A DNA stretch of 64,000 bases from Romboutsia sedimentorum (GTDB taxonomy: Bacteria > Bacillota > Clostridia > Peptostreptococcales > Peptostreptococcaceae). The stretch covers positions 62,001 through 126,000 of the forward strand of contig NZ_JASKYM010000002.1 in NCBI RefSeq assembly GCF_030131845.1, given 5' to 3'. Below are positions 1 to 8,814 of this stretch, one piece after another. The first letter of the stretch is position 1; the number at the start of each line of letters is the position of its first letter. Made by a program: the position numbers and the translations under genes. The notes beneath the pieces were generated by a model that saw only the letters and a program-made list of their open reading frames with translations, made no database searches and was not told the DNA's origin.

Positions 1-96
1 AAAGAAATCAATAAGTTTGGTGATAAATTTATGTATGGTGTATGTTTCCCACTGGGTTACTACAAGTATTTAAAACAAAAGAAACACGTAAAATAA
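1..96 (+). CDS. C-terminal end of an unidentified protein (5' cut by window)
   Basis: An open frame runs from the first base to a TAA at 94-96 and encodes the last 31 residues of a protein ending in a lysine-rich tail (KQKKHVK). It is followed within 60 bases by a glycosyltransferase and a UDP-glucose dehydrogenase on the same strand, so it probably belongs to the same surface-polysaccharide operon. Too little is present to name a family. Confidence 0.6.
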   Translation, partial: KEINKFGDKFMYGVCFPLGYYKYLKQKKHVK

Positions 97-151
97 ACAA
101 ACTTATTAATAGTAACAAATTGATAGCTACTATATAAGGAGAATGTAAATT

Positions 152-904
152 ATGAATGAACCTTTAGTATCGATAATAACACCTGTATACAATGCAGAAC
201 AGTTTTTATCAGAGACGATAAAGTCAATAAAGTGTCAAACTTATAGTAATTGGGAACTTTTATTAGTGGATGATTGTTCTAAGGACGATTCAGCGAAGAT
301 AATAAAACAATTTGCAAAAGGCGATGACCGAATAAAATATATAAAGCTTGAAAAAAATTCTGGGGCTTCAGTATCTAGAAATACTGGTATCTCAAATGCA
401 AAAGGTAGATTTGTTGCATTTATTGATAGTGATGATTTATGGGAACCTCAAAAACTAGAAGTTCAAATTAAACATATGATAAAAGAAAAAGTAGGATTTA
501 CTTTTACATCGTATAGATATATGAAAGAAAACGGAGATAAAACTAATAAAGTAGCAAAGGCACCATCTAAAATAAATTACGATGGTCTTCTTAAAAATAC
601 TATAATAGGATGTTCTACTGTAGCTGTAGATAGAAATATTATTGGGGATTTTCAAATGCCTTTAGTTAGAAGAGGACAAGATACCGCTACATGGTTAAAG
701 ATATTAAGAAATGAAAAATATGCTTATGGAATAGAACAAGATTTAGTTAACTATAGACTAGTAGGAGATTCTTTATCAAGCAATAAAGTAAAAGCTCTAA
801 AAAGAACTTGGAATACTTATAGAAATGTAGAAAAATTAAACATATTTAAAACTTCTTATGTTTTTTGTTTTTATGTATTTAACGCTATAAAGAAAAGGAT
901 ATGA
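152..904 (+). CDS. Family 2 glycosyltransferase
   Basis: This is a 250-residue GT-A fold glycosyltransferase, probably cytoplasmic or membrane-associated, that transfers a sugar from a nucleotide donor during surface polysaccharide assembly. The N-terminus shows the family pattern PLVSIITPVYNAEQFL (residues 4-19). It is followed by the DDCSKDDS donor-binding region (about 40-47) and a DSDD metal-binding DxD motif near residue 93. The start is set by an AAGGAG ribosome site at 136-141. It lies 35 bases ahead of the UDP-glucose dehydrogenase start, so the two are likely cotranscribed. Donor and acceptor cannot be told from sequence. In C. difficile the equivalent position, next to cwp19 and an LCP gene, is the end of the polysaccharide II locus, which is the most likely context here. 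Confidence 0.88.
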   Translation: MNEPLVSIITPVYNAEQFLSETIKSIKCQTYSNWELLLVDDCSKDDSAKIIKQFAKGDDRIKYIKLEKNSGASVSRNTGISNAKGRFVAFIDSDDLWEPQKLEVQIKHMIKEKVGFTFTSYRYMKENGDKTNKVAKAPSKINYDGLLKNTIIGCSTVAVDRNIIGDFQMPLVRRGQDTATWLKILRNEKYAYGIEQDLVNYRLVGDSLSSNKVKALKRTWNTYRNVEKLNIFKTSYVFCFYVFNAIKKRI

Positions 905-939
905 GCGTAGTTAAATAGATTTAATTGGAGGAGATAGTC

Positions 940-2235
940 ATGAAGATTGCTATAGCTGGAACTGGATATGTAGGTTTAGTAACTGGGGTATGTTTAGCTG
1001 AAGTAGGTCACACGAATGTGGTATGTGTTGATGTAGACGATAAAAAAGTAGATCTTATGAAAGCTGGAGTTTCACCTATACATGAAGATAATTTAGAAGA
1101 ATTGATGATTAAAAATTATCAATTAGGAAGAATTGATTATACTACAGATTACAAAAGTGCATACAAAGATGCTGATGTAATTATGATAGCTGTAGGGACG
1201 CCAGAGAGAAGTGATGGTTCTGCAAACTTAGATTATATAAAACAAGTAGCAAAACAAATTTCTCAAACTATAACTAAAGATACTTTGATAGTAATAAAAT
1301 CAACAGTGCCTATTGGTACCAACGATAAGATAGAAAGCTATATAAGAAATAATTTAAAAAATAATGTTAAAATAGAACTTGCTTCAAATCCAGAATTTTT
1401 ATCACAAGGAAGCGCAGTAGTTGATACACTACAAGCATCAAGAATAGTTGTTGGTGTTGAAAGTGAATGGGCAAAAGATATACTAGATGAAATTTATAAA
1501 CCATTTAATCAGCCAATAGTTGTAACTAATAGAAATAGTGCAGAGATGATAAAATATGCTTCAAATGATTTCTTAGCACTTAAGATATCTTTTATGAATG
1601 ATATTGCTAATCTTTGTGAAATAGTAGGTGCAAATATTGAAGATGTAGCTAAAGGTATGAGCTATGATGATAGAATAGGTTCAAAGTTTTTAAAAGCTGG
1701 TATTGGATACGGTGGTTCATGTTTCCCAAAGGATACCAAAGCACTACATTGGTTATCTAGCCACAATGGATATGAACTAAAAACAGTAAAAGCTGCTATA
1801 GAAGTAAATGAATCTCAAAAGCTTAGATTAGTTAGAAAAGCATCTAAATTAGTAGAAAGCTTTGAAGGAATGAAAGTAGCAATTCTTGGACTTACTTTTA
1901 AGCCTGATACTGACGATTTAAGAGAGGCTCCTTCTATACCTAATATTAAATACTTAATAGAAAGAGGAGCTAATGTTGTAGCTTATGATCCTGTAGGAGT
2001 AAAAAATACTAAAAAGATTTTTGGAGATAGCATAGAGTATGCAACTTCTATAGATGAAGCTATTTCTGATTCTGAAATTTGCTTTATAATGACTGAATGG
2101 AGTCAAATTGTAAATTACGATATTTCTAATTATAAATCTAAGATGAAAAATCCATTATTACTTGATGGAAGAAACTGCTATAAAGTAGAAGATATGTCTA
2201 ATATAGGTATAGAGTATTACTCTATAGGGAGATAA
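940..2235 (+). CDS. ugd: UDP-glucose 6-dehydrogenase
   Basis: Oxidises UDP-glucose to UDP-glucuronate with two NAD+, giving an acidic sugar donor for surface polymers. The N-terminal Rossmann motif is GTGYVGLV (about residues 7-14). The family signature with the catalytic cysteine is GYGGSCFPKDTKALH (near residue 250), and NPEFLSQGSA marks the substrate-binding loop. I place the start at ATG 940 because a GGAGGA ribosome site lies at 927-932. The longer frame from TTG 925 would put the start inside that site. The protein is 431 residues, normal for the family. The preceding glycosyltransferase ends at 904. A 12-bp inverted repeat follows the gene. Confidence 0.95.
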   Translation: MKIAIAGTGYVGLVTGVCLAEVGHTNVVCVDVDDKKVDLMKAGVSPIHEDNLEELMIKNYQLGRIDYTTDYKSAYKDADVIMIAVGTPERSDGSANLDYIKQVAKQISQTITKDTLIVIKSTVPIGTNDKIESYIRNNLKNNVKIELASNPEFLSQGSAVVDTLQASRIVVGVESEWAKDILDEIYKPFNQPIVVTNRNSAEMIKYASNDFLALKISFMNDIANLCEIVGANIEDVAKGMSYDDRIGSKFLKAGIGYGGSCFPKDTKALHWLSSHNGYELKTVKAAIEVNESQKLRLVRKASKLVESFEGMKVAILGLTFKPDTDDLREAPSIPNIKYLIERGANVVAYDPVGVKNTKKIFGDSIEYATSIDEAISDSEICFIMTEWSQIVNYDISNYKSKMKNPLLLDGRNCYKVEDMSNIGIEYYSIGR

Positions 2236-2260
2236 AGAAACATACTATATTTAATGTTGA

Positions 2261-2302
2261 TTAGTCTATTAAAAATTCAATTAATAGACTAAATTTAAGT
2301 TT
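2261..2302 (+). terminator. Hairpin after ugd, probable terminator
   Basis: A perfect 12-bp inverted repeat (2261-2272 with 2281-2292, arms TTAGTCTATTAA and TTAATAGACTAA) has an 8-base loop. It is followed by a weak T-rich stretch ending in TTTTT near 2299-2303. It probably ends the polysaccharide operon. The interrupted T-tract makes it weaker than other terminators in this window. Confidence 0.55.
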
Positions 2303-2415
2303 TTGGATATATGAAAATGACAAATTTGTAAATGAAATTTGTAAAATTTGGTAAAAAGTGTTACAATAAGATTACAAAGAAGTTTTAAACGAATAAAAAT
2401 TAGATGGGGTGAATT

Positions 2416-3156
2416 ATGAGAGTAGGGAATAAGAGATTAAATATATTATCTAAAGTAGTAACTATAGCTATACTTTTAACTTGTGTTTACGCAGGGGGAA
2501 GCAATAAAGAAGTATATGCAGCTGAAAACAATAATGAGATGAATCAATCATATAGAAGAGCAAATATACAAGTAGGAAAAATAAAACCTTGTGACTTTTT
2601 AAATGTAAGAAGTGGAGCAGGTGTTAGAAATTCAGTAGTTACAAAAGTATATACTAATGACACTGTTGAAGTATTAGAAAAAAACAACAACGGTTGGTAT
2701 AAAATAAAGCCAGCAAATGGAACAATAGGCTGGGTAAATGGAAGTTATGTACAAATGCAAGGTGATAACAATAATCAAGTATGTGATAAATCAAAAAAGA
2801 TAGTTGATTTAGCATATAAACAATTAGGGAAGCCATATTCATGGGGTGCTAATGGTCCTAATTCATTTGACTGTTCAGGCCTTACATCATATGTATATAA
2901 AAATGCAGCTAGTGTAAATCTTCCAAGAACTTCAAGAGAGCAAGTTAATGTTGGTAAAACAGTTAGTAAAAACAATTTAAAAGCGGGAGACTTAGTATTC
3001 TTTTCATCAACAGGTAAAGGAATAACTCACGTTGGATTATACATAGGAGGATCGAAGATGATTCATTCTCCAAAACCAGGTGAAAATGTTAAAATTGATA
3101 ACATAAATTCATCATACTATTCAAGAACTTATGTAACAGCTAAATCTATATTATAG
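2416..3156 (+). CDS. Secreted SH3-domain NlpC/P60 endopeptidase
   Basis: A 246-residue exported peptidoglycan hydrolase, predicted to cut the stem peptide (typically between D-gamma-Glu and the diamino acid). A signal peptide covers about residues 1-36 (hydrophobic core ILSKVVTIAILLTCVYA). A bacterial SH3 domain follows at about 52-113 (LNVRSGAG to WVNGSYV). The NlpC/P60 domain at about 126-246 carries Cys153 in FDCSGL, His205 in THVGLYIG and His217 in MIHSP as the expected catalytic triad. Ribosome site GGGGTG lies just before ATG 2416. It is followed by a strong terminator and a Cwp19-like lytic enzyme, so it belongs to a cell-wall turnover neighbourhood. C. difficile has a similar hydrolase next to cwp19. 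Confidence 0.92.
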   Translation: MRVGNKRLNILSKVVTIAILLTCVYAGGSNKEVYAAENNNEMNQSYRRANIQVGKIKPCDFLNVRSGAGVRNSVVTKVYTNDTVEVLEKNNNGWYKIKPANGTIGWVNGSYVQMQGDNNNQVCDKSKKIVDLAYKQLGKPYSWGANGPNSFDCSGLTSYVYKNAASVNLPRTSREQVNVGKTVSKNNLKAGDLVFFSSTGKGITHVGLYIGGSKMIHSPKPGENVKIDNINSSYYSRTYVTAKSIL

Positions 3157-3161
3157 TATAC

Positions 3162-3195
3162 AAAGCAGTGAATAAAAAATTCACTGCTTTTTTTA
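3162..3195 (+). terminator. Intrinsic terminator after NlpC/P60 gene
   Basis: A 10-bp stem (AAAGCAGTGA at 3162-3171 with TCACTGCTTT at 3181-3190) is followed directly by a run of T. Confidence 0.9.
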
Positions 3196-3331
3196 TGCAA
3201 ACAAAAGATTATATTAGTGGTAAAATTTGTTTTTATCTCTAATAATTGACTACTATAGTATGAATATGTATACTTTGTAATGTAGCAGTTTGTAGAAAAA
3301 TTGTGAAATATAGAATAATTAGGGGGAAAAA

Positions 3332-5416
3332 ATGAAGAAATTGCAAGTATTTGTATTGTCATTTATGATGATATTTACAACATTTAATTTGAATGTATCG
3401 GCTTTAAGTAATGATCAAGAAATGAGAGCAGCCTGGATATCTACAGTTTATAACATGGACTGGCCAAGTACTAAAAATAATCAAGCAAAACAAAAACAAG
3501 AATACATAGATTTAATAGATAAGTTAAAGGCATCTGGTATAAATACAGTAGTCGTACAAGTAAGACCTAAAGGAGACGCTATATATAAATCAAGCATAAA
3601 TCCGTGGTCAGAGTATCTAACAGGAACTCAAGGTAAGGATCCAGGATATGATCCACTACCATTTCTAATAGATGAGGCTCACAAAAGGGGTATGGAATTT
3701 CATGCATGGTTTAACCCTTATAGAGTTACAACAAGCACTACAGACTTAAATACTCTATCAGAAAATCACCCAGCAAGACGTAATCCAAGTTGGGTAATAG
3801 AGCATAAAAATGGTGCTTATCAAGCATTAGCATACAATCCTGGTTTGCCAGAGGTTAGAAAGCATATAGTGGACTCTGTAAGTGAAGTAGTAAGAAATTA
3901 TAATATAGATGGTGTTCATTTTGATGATTATTTCTATAGAGATGGTATGAATGATGATGAAACATACAAAAAATATGGAAACGGACAAGATAAAGGTGAC
4001 TGGAGAAGAGAGAATGTCAATACTTTATTAAGAGAAGTAAAATCATCTATAAAAAGTATAAAATCAAATGTAAAATTTGGAGTAAGCCCAAGCGGTATAT
4101 GGAGAAATAAATCAAGTGATCCAACTGGATCTGATACTAGGGGTCAAGAAAGTTATTCAGATCTATTTGCAGATAGTAGAGCTTGGATAAAACAAGGGCT
4201 TGTTGATTATATAGTACCTCAAGTTTACTGGCCAATAGGATTTTCAGCTGCTGACTATTCAAAGCTAGTTAGTTGGTGGTCAAATGAAGTAAAAGGAACT
4301 AATGTTAACTTATACATAGGTCAAGGCGTATATAAGCAAGGTGAATCTAGCAATGGTAATCAAAATATTGCAGCCCAAATAAAAGACCAGATAAATTTAA
4401 ATAGACAGTACAGTGAAATAAAAGGAAGTATGTATTTCTCAGCTAGAGATATTACAAGAAATACTAAACTTCAAAGTGACATGAAAGAATTATATTTTAG
4501 CAATATAGCTATAAGAAATCTTAGAGGAAATGAAAGATATGATACAGCTGTAGAAGTAAGTAAAGAAGGCTGGAAAAATGGATCTGAGAGCGTTGTATTA
4601 ACAAATGGAAACTCTGTAGTAGATGGTGTTACAGCAACTCCTCTTGCTACTTCTAAAGATGCTCCTATATTGCTTACAGAAAAAGGAAAAATTCCAGAAG
4701 CTACAAAAGCTGAGTTAAAAAGATTAAATCCTAAAAATATAGTAGTAATAGGTGGAACTACAGTAGTTGATGAAAATGCATTAAAAGAATTAAATACTAT
4801 ATTACCAAGCGCTCAAGTGAAGAGAATAGGTGGTATAGATAGATATGAAACGTCTCTTTTAATAGCGAAAGAAATAGCATCACCTATAAATAAAGTATAC
4901 GTAACTGGTGGTTATGGTGAAGCTGATTCACTTTCTATAGCATCTAAAGCTGGAGAAGAAAAGCAACCAATAATATTATCAGAAAAAGAAAGTATTAATA
5001 ACGATACATATAACTGGTTAAAAACTAAAAACTTACAAGATGCTTACTTTATAGGAGGAAGCCAAGTTTTATCAGATAAAGTAATAGAAAAAATAAACTC
5101 GCTAACTTCTAACAATGTATCAAATAATAGAGTATTTGGTGAAAATAGACAAGAAACTAATGCTAAAGTTATAGAAAAGTTTTATACAGATAGCAAATAT
5201 AGTTCTGTATTAGTCACAAAGAGTGACCCTTTGGTAGATGCATTAACTGCAGGACCTTTAGCAGCTAAATTAAAGTCTCCAATAGTTATATTAGGAAATA
5301 AAGTAAGCCCACTTCAAAATAGTGTACTAGATAAGAAAAACACAACTTTAGTATATCAAGTTGGTGGAGGAATAAATCAAACAGCTTTCAATAAAACTTT
5401 AGAATTATTAAAATAA
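3332..5416 (+). CDS. cwp19: Cwp19-like cell-wall lytic enzyme (GHL10/DUF187 plus three CWB2 repeats)
   Basis: A 694-residue exported protein. A signal peptide covers about residues 1-24. A glycoside-hydrolase-like GHL10 (DUF187) domain spans about 30-330 (starts MRAAWISTVYNMDWPS; acidic motif GVHFDDYFY near 200). Three cell-wall-binding-2 repeats follow from about residue 393 to the end, each with the NRYDTA-like and IGG motifs of the family (RGNERYDTAVEVS, GGIDRYETSLLIA, FGENRQETNAKVI). CWB2 repeats anchor proteins non-covalently to a surface polysaccharide (PSII in C. difficile). Domain order and length match C. difficile Cwp19, reported to be a lytic transglycosylase active in stationary-phase autolysis. 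The symbol is by this similarity and by position beside an LCP gene and a polysaccharide locus. Confidence 0.85.
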   Translation: MKKLQVFVLSFMMIFTTFNLNVSALSNDQEMRAAWISTVYNMDWPSTKNNQAKQKQEYIDLIDKLKASGINTVVVQVRPKGDAIYKSSINPWSEYLTGTQGKDPGYDPLPFLIDEAHKRGMEFHAWFNPYRVTTSTTDLNTLSENHPARRNPSWVIEHKNGAYQALAYNPGLPEVRKHIVDSVSEVVRNYNIDGVHFDDYFYRDGMNDDETYKKYGNGQDKGDWRRENVNTLLREVKSSIKSIKSNVKFGVSPSGIWRNKSSDPTGSDTRGQESYSDLFADSRAWIKQGLVDYIVPQVYWPIGFSAADYSKLVSWWSNEVKGTNVNLYIGQGVYKQGESSNGNQNIAAQIKDQINLNRQYSEIKGSMYFSARDITRNTKLQSDMKELYFSNIAIRNLRGNERYDTAVEVSKEGWKNGSESVVLTNGNSVVDGVTATPLATSKDAPILLTEKGKIPEATKAELKRLNPKNIVVIGGTTVVDENALKELNTILPSAQVKRIGGIDRYETSLLIAKEIASPINKVYVTGGYGEADSLSIASKAGEEKQPIILSEKESINNDTYNWLKTKNLQDAYFIGGSQVLSDKVIEKINSLTSNNVSNNRVFGENRQETNAKVIEKFYTDSKYSSVLVTKSDPLVDALTAGPLAAKLKSPIVILGNKVSPLQNSVLDKKNTTLVYQVGGGINQTAFNKTLELLK

Positions 5417-5425
5417 AACTATAAA

Positions 5426-5465
5426 AAAAGACTATAGGAGTCGTAACTCCTATAGTCTTTTATTT
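5426..5465. terminator. Bidirectional terminator between cwp19-like gene and LCP gene
   Basis: A 16-bp perfect stem (5426-5441 with 5446-5461) has a CGTA loop. There is an A-run on one side and a T-run on the other, so it can end both convergent genes. Confidence 0.92.
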
Positions 5466-6484
5466 TAATTATTTTGGTTATCTTGTTGATATTGACTTGT
5501 TTGTTTTAATTTTTCATTGTTTTCTGGTAATATATTCAAGAATATAAAATCATGTAATATGTCTACAGTATCTGGGTCAAATTCTAACACCCATCCAGTT
5601 TTATGATTAATTATATGACCTGTACTGTGAACCTCATCATCTATAGGGAACTCCATTTGTTTTAAAGTAAGATCTCCAAGTGATAAAACTTTACCACCTA
5701 ATGCAAGAATCTGAGTAGGCTTCATATTAGTTTTGATGTATGGAAGTATAGTATCTAGTAAGTTAGGATATTTAGTAACAGATAAATCCTTAACTCCATT
5801 GATTAAACCTTCTATAACATTTCTTTGTCTTCTATCTCTCTCAAGTGCTGAGTCATTATGTCTAATACGAGAATATGACAATAATTGATATCCTTTTAAT
5901 GTTTGAGAACCAGTTTTTTCCATATATTGGATTTCACCTTTATCAGGATTTTTACTCCATGAATAAGTTTCTGGTATGAATTTATTCATTTCATTTATCT
6001 CACCTTGTTGAATATCAACAGTAACTCCGCCTAGGGCATCAACTATATCCATGAATGAGAAGAAATCAACTTTAGCGTAGTTTTGAATATCTAGCTCAAA
6101 GTTCTTTTCTATAGTTTCAATCAATAAGTTTTCTTGACCATATACATAAGCATGAGTAAGTTTTTGCTTTCCATGACCAGGAATATCAACGTAAGTATCA
6201 CGAGCTAGAGATGTAAGCTTAAGGCTTTTATTCTTACCATCTATAGTAAGTATCATCATAGAGTCAGATCTTGAAACTTTTTCGTCAGGTCTACCATCAG
6301 TACCTATTAAAAGCACATTAGTGATACCATTTTCAGACTTATAGTCTGTAGAGTTTAATATGTTTTGATCTACACTAGAATCATGTATTCCATTTAACTT
6401 AAAATAAACATAACCAAATGCCGCTGCAGGAAAGGCTATGACTAGTATAGTCAAAAATATAACTATCTTTTTTAATGTCGACAA
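5465..6484 (-). CDS. LytR-CpsA-Psr (LCP) family cell-wall polymer ligase
   Basis: A 339-residue membrane-anchored phosphotransferase that moves lipid-linked glycopolymers onto peptidoglycan. One N-terminal membrane segment lies at about residues 5-28. The LCP core follows, with NVLLIGTDGRPDE and RSDSMMILTID (Asp and Arg that bind the diphosphate and Mg), SLARDTYVDIPGHG, KLTHAYVYG and the late RRQRNVIEGLI motif. The start is TTG at 6482-6484 with an AAGGT ribosome site about seven bases upstream. No ATG is better placed. Its neighbours are a polysaccharide locus and a CWB2 protein. C. difficile carries LCP genes at the matching position, where they attach PSII. The polymer handled here is inferred. 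Confidence 0.92.
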   Translation of the reverse strand: MSTLKKIVIFLTILVIAFPAAAFGYVYFKLNGIHDSSVDQNILNSTDYKSENGITNVLLIGTDGRPDEKVSRSDSMMILTIDGKNKSLKLTSLARDTYVDIPGHGKQKLTHAYVYGQENLLIETIEKNFELDIQNYAKVDFFSFMDIVDALGGVTVDIQQGEINEMNKFIPETYSWSKNPDKGEIQYMEKTGSQTLKGYQLLSYSRIRHNDSALERDRRQRNVIEGLINGVKDLSVTKYPNLLDTILPYIKTNMKPTQILALGGKVLSLGDLTLKQMEFPIDDEVHSTGHIINHKTGWVLEFDPDTVDILHDFIFLNILPENNEKLKQTSQYQQDNQNN

Positions 6485-6666
6485 TTTAATACCTTCTTTC
6501 TTATTTTTTTTAAAATAATATACTTATTATATTGTAGTATTGAAATATATTCAATAGTATAATCATTACAAAAAAAACACTAGCATAACTTTGATTAATA
6601 ACATATAACAAAATATGACTTAAATTCATATTAAATAATATATATAAATTAAAAAGGAGGATTTTT

Positions 6667-7329
6667 ATGTTATACATTAACAGCAAAAGTATAAAAGAAA
6701 ATAACGAAATAGTAAAGTGTAATTTAAACTATCCATTTATAAAAAAACAAGAATATAAAAAAAAGATAATATCGGTAATAAATCAATTAATATATGAAGA
6801 TGTAATATCGTTTAAAAATGTAATGAATGATGATTTAAGTAAGTGTAGATTCAATGACATATTTAATATAATTAGTGAATATAAAATAGCATTCAATGAA
6901 AATGATATTATAAGTATACCTATAGAATTCTCACAATTAATAGGATTATACGATATAACTTATGTAAATTGTTACAATTATGATATAGGATTAGGTCAGT
7001 ATATTAGCTTAAGAGATATTTTTGATACTACTACAAATATTAGAGATATAATAAATGAAAATATATCAAATGAAATTAACATTATTACAAATAAATACTG
7101 CAATAGTTATGAAGATTATGATAAAGCAAATAAATTCAAAAATATATACGATGATCAAGATTTTTATATAGAAGAAGATGGGGTAGTAATATGTTTTTCT
7201 AGCTATGAAATGAGTAAATATATACCTCATTTTATAGAAATTAAGCTTTTGTTTTCTGATTACAAAGATTATTTAAGTAAATACACTATCAATAATATAT
7301 GGAAAAATAGAGATAAAGTTACAAATTAA
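6667..7329 (+). CDS. DUF3298 (RsiV C-terminal-like) protein without signal peptide
   Basis: A 220-residue protein whose C-terminal half (FYIEEDGVVICFSSYEM, about 167-183, then PHFIEIKLLFSD) matches the DUF3298 fold found in the extracellular part of the anti-sigma factor RsiV and in the polysaccharide deacetylase PdaC. An upstream DUF4163-like part is suggested. Unlike those proteins it has no visible signal peptide or membrane segment, because the sequence starts MLYINSKSIKENNEIV. A strong ribosome site (AAAAAGGAGG) precedes ATG 6667. It ends 11 bases before an Amidase_6-like gene, so the two are probably one transcription unit. Function is unknown. In other proteins this domain binds lysozyme or carbohydrate. 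Confidence 0.7.
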   Translation: MLYINSKSIKENNEIVKCNLNYPFIKKQEYKKKIISVINQLIYEDVISFKNVMNDDLSKCRFNDIFNIISEYKIAFNENDIISIPIEFSQLIGLYDITYVNCYNYDIGLGQYISLRDIFDTTTNIRDIINENISNEINIITNKYCNSYEDYDKANKFKNIYDDQDFYIEEDGVVICFSSYEMSKYIPHFIEIKLLFSDYKDYLSKYTINNIWKNRDKVTN

Positions 7330-7340
7330 GGGGGTGTGAG

Positions 7341-7862
7341 ATGAAAGTATTACAAGAATATGATAGAGAGAAGGCAGTAGAATATGCTAGAAAGTGGGCA
7401 TTATCATATAATCCTTCTTATGCTAATTATTCAGATTATGGAGGAGACTGCACAAATTATATATCGCAGTGTATAAAAGCTGGAAAGATACCACTAGACA
7501 CTCAAGGGGAGAATGTACTTAAAAAATGGTACTGGTATAGTGACAATTCTAGAACACCAACTTGGACTGCTGCAGAGCCTTTTTATAGATATATAATAGG
7601 TAATAATAAAAGTGATACTCAAAATTTTGGAGTATATGCAAGATTAGCAAAATACAATGAATTAGAACTAGGTGATATTGTTCAATTAGTTTATGAAGGA
7701 GGGGCTTACCATACTATGATAGTTACAGATATATTGTTAGATGGAGAGTATATAGATGATTATTTAATATGCCAACATACTTATAATCTATTGGACTATC
7801 CATTAAGTTTAAAAGAAGGAGAAAAAATATATATTAAAATACTTGGTTATTATAATTATTGA
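7341..7862 (+). CDS. Amidase_6-like (CHAP/NlpC-related) putative amidase
   Basis: A 173-residue protein of the putative amidase domain family (PF12671 type), a papain-like fold. It shows DREKAVEYARKWALSYNP (8-25), GGDCTNYISQC with the presumed nucleophile Cys37, and GAYHTMIVTD with His124. A further CQHTYN motif lies near 154. These domains normally sit on exported proteins in sporulating Firmicutes, but no signal peptide is present here. It follows the DUF3298 gene by 11 bases behind a GGGGGTG ribosome site, so a paired role in wall or spore-cortex processing is inferred. Substrate is unknown. Confidence 0.78.
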   Translation: MKVLQEYDREKAVEYARKWALSYNPSYANYSDYGGDCTNYISQCIKAGKIPLDTQGENVLKKWYWYSDNSRTPTWTAAEPFYRYIIGNNKSDTQNFGVYARLAKYNELELGDIVQLVYEGGAYHTMIVTDILLDGEYIDDYLICQHTYNLLDYPLSLKEGEKIYIKILGYYNY

Positions 7863-7917
7863 AAAACAAAGCAATCTATAAAACTAATAAAGCTTATTTT
7901 ATAGATTGTTTTGTTAA
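7863..7917 (+). terminator. Long hairpin after amidase gene
   Basis: A 19-bp nearly perfect stem (7865-7883 with 7897-7915, one G-T pair) ends in T-rich sequence. It is probably the terminator of the two-gene unit. No long T-run follows the stem, so efficiency is uncertain. Confidence 0.55.
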
Positions 7918-8068
7918 ATATAAATTGTTCCATAAATCTAGCATTGTTACTTATGTAAATATCTCTGAACTTTCTATTTCCTACAATATTATTTGATAAA
8001 AGAGGACTAATATTCCTAAAAAATGTAAATAATTAATATATACAGAAGATAGAAAGGTGGAAACGTAT

Positions 8069-8713
8069 ATGAGAGTACCCAAACATGTTGGAATCATACC
8101 TGATGGAAATAGAAGATGGGCACAAAACCAAGGAATGACAAAGGACAAAGGATATGATAAAGGACTAGACCCAGGACTTGATGCATATAGAAAATGCAGA
8201 GATATGGGAGTAGACGAAGTAACGTTTTATGGATTTACTACAGACAACACAAAGCGACCAGCAGACCAAACACAAGCATTTACAAAAGCGTGTGTAGAAG
8301 CCGCAAATATGCTAGTACAAGAAGGGGCAGCATTACTTGTAATAGGAAATACAAAATCACCAATGTTTCCTAAAGAATTGTTACCATATACACAAAGGTC
8401 GCAATCTAAGCCTGGGCAAATAAAAGCTAATTTATTAGTAAACTATGGATGGCATTGGGATTTAAATACTTTAGCTGATGCACAAAAAGTTAATAAAAAT
8501 AATATACAACAACACATACAGTCTTTTGATATATCAAGACTTGATTTAATAATAAGATGGGGTGGAAGAAGACGTTTAAGTGGATTTTTACCTGTTCAAT
8601 CTATTTATGCAGATTTTTATGTTATAGATGATTATTGGCCAGCATTTAATGAAAATCATATATGTGATGCATTTAATTGGTATGATAAGCAAGATGTTAC
8701 GCTTGGAGGATAA
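8069..8713 (+). CDS. Divergent undecaprenyl-diphosphate-synthase-family cis-prenyltransferase
   Basis: A 214-residue member of the UppS/cis-prenyltransferase family. The catalytic Asp12 sits in IIPDGNRRWAQ, close to the family DGNGRWA motif. YGFTTDNTKRP replaces the usual FSTENWKRP. DLIIRWGGRRRLSGF (about 159-173) replaces the usual DL-IRTGGE-RLSNF. These changes in the diphosphate-binding regions and the short length mark a divergent subfamily, and the main housekeeping UppS is probably elsewhere. Start is ATG 8069 behind AAGGTGG; the GTG at 8057 is within that ribosome site. It lies between wall genes and a membrane-anchored amidase, consistent with a role in making a lipid carrier. Chain length and substrate are unknown. 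Confidence 0.8.
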   Translation: MRVPKHVGIIPDGNRRWAQNQGMTKDKGYDKGLDPGLDAYRKCRDMGVDEVTFYGFTTDNTKRPADQTQAFTKACVEAANMLVQEGAALLVIGNTKSPMFPKELLPYTQRSQSKPGQIKANLLVNYGWHWDLNTLADAQKVNKNNIQQHIQSFDISRLDLIIRWGGRRRLSGFLPVQSIYADFYVIDDYWPAFNENHICDAFNWYDKQDVTLGG

Positions 8714-8814
8714 AAAAATAACTAAGTGTATTGGTAAATATTGAAAAAAACCTTTTTGGATGTTAAAATAAATTTATTGATATAATTAAACTAACGTGAG
8801 AAAGGTATATAAAT

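Noticed and set aside
925-939. TTG start for ugd at 925
   Set aside because: It would begin within the ribosome site GGAGGA. ATG 940 has correct spacing and gives the family-normal N-terminus.
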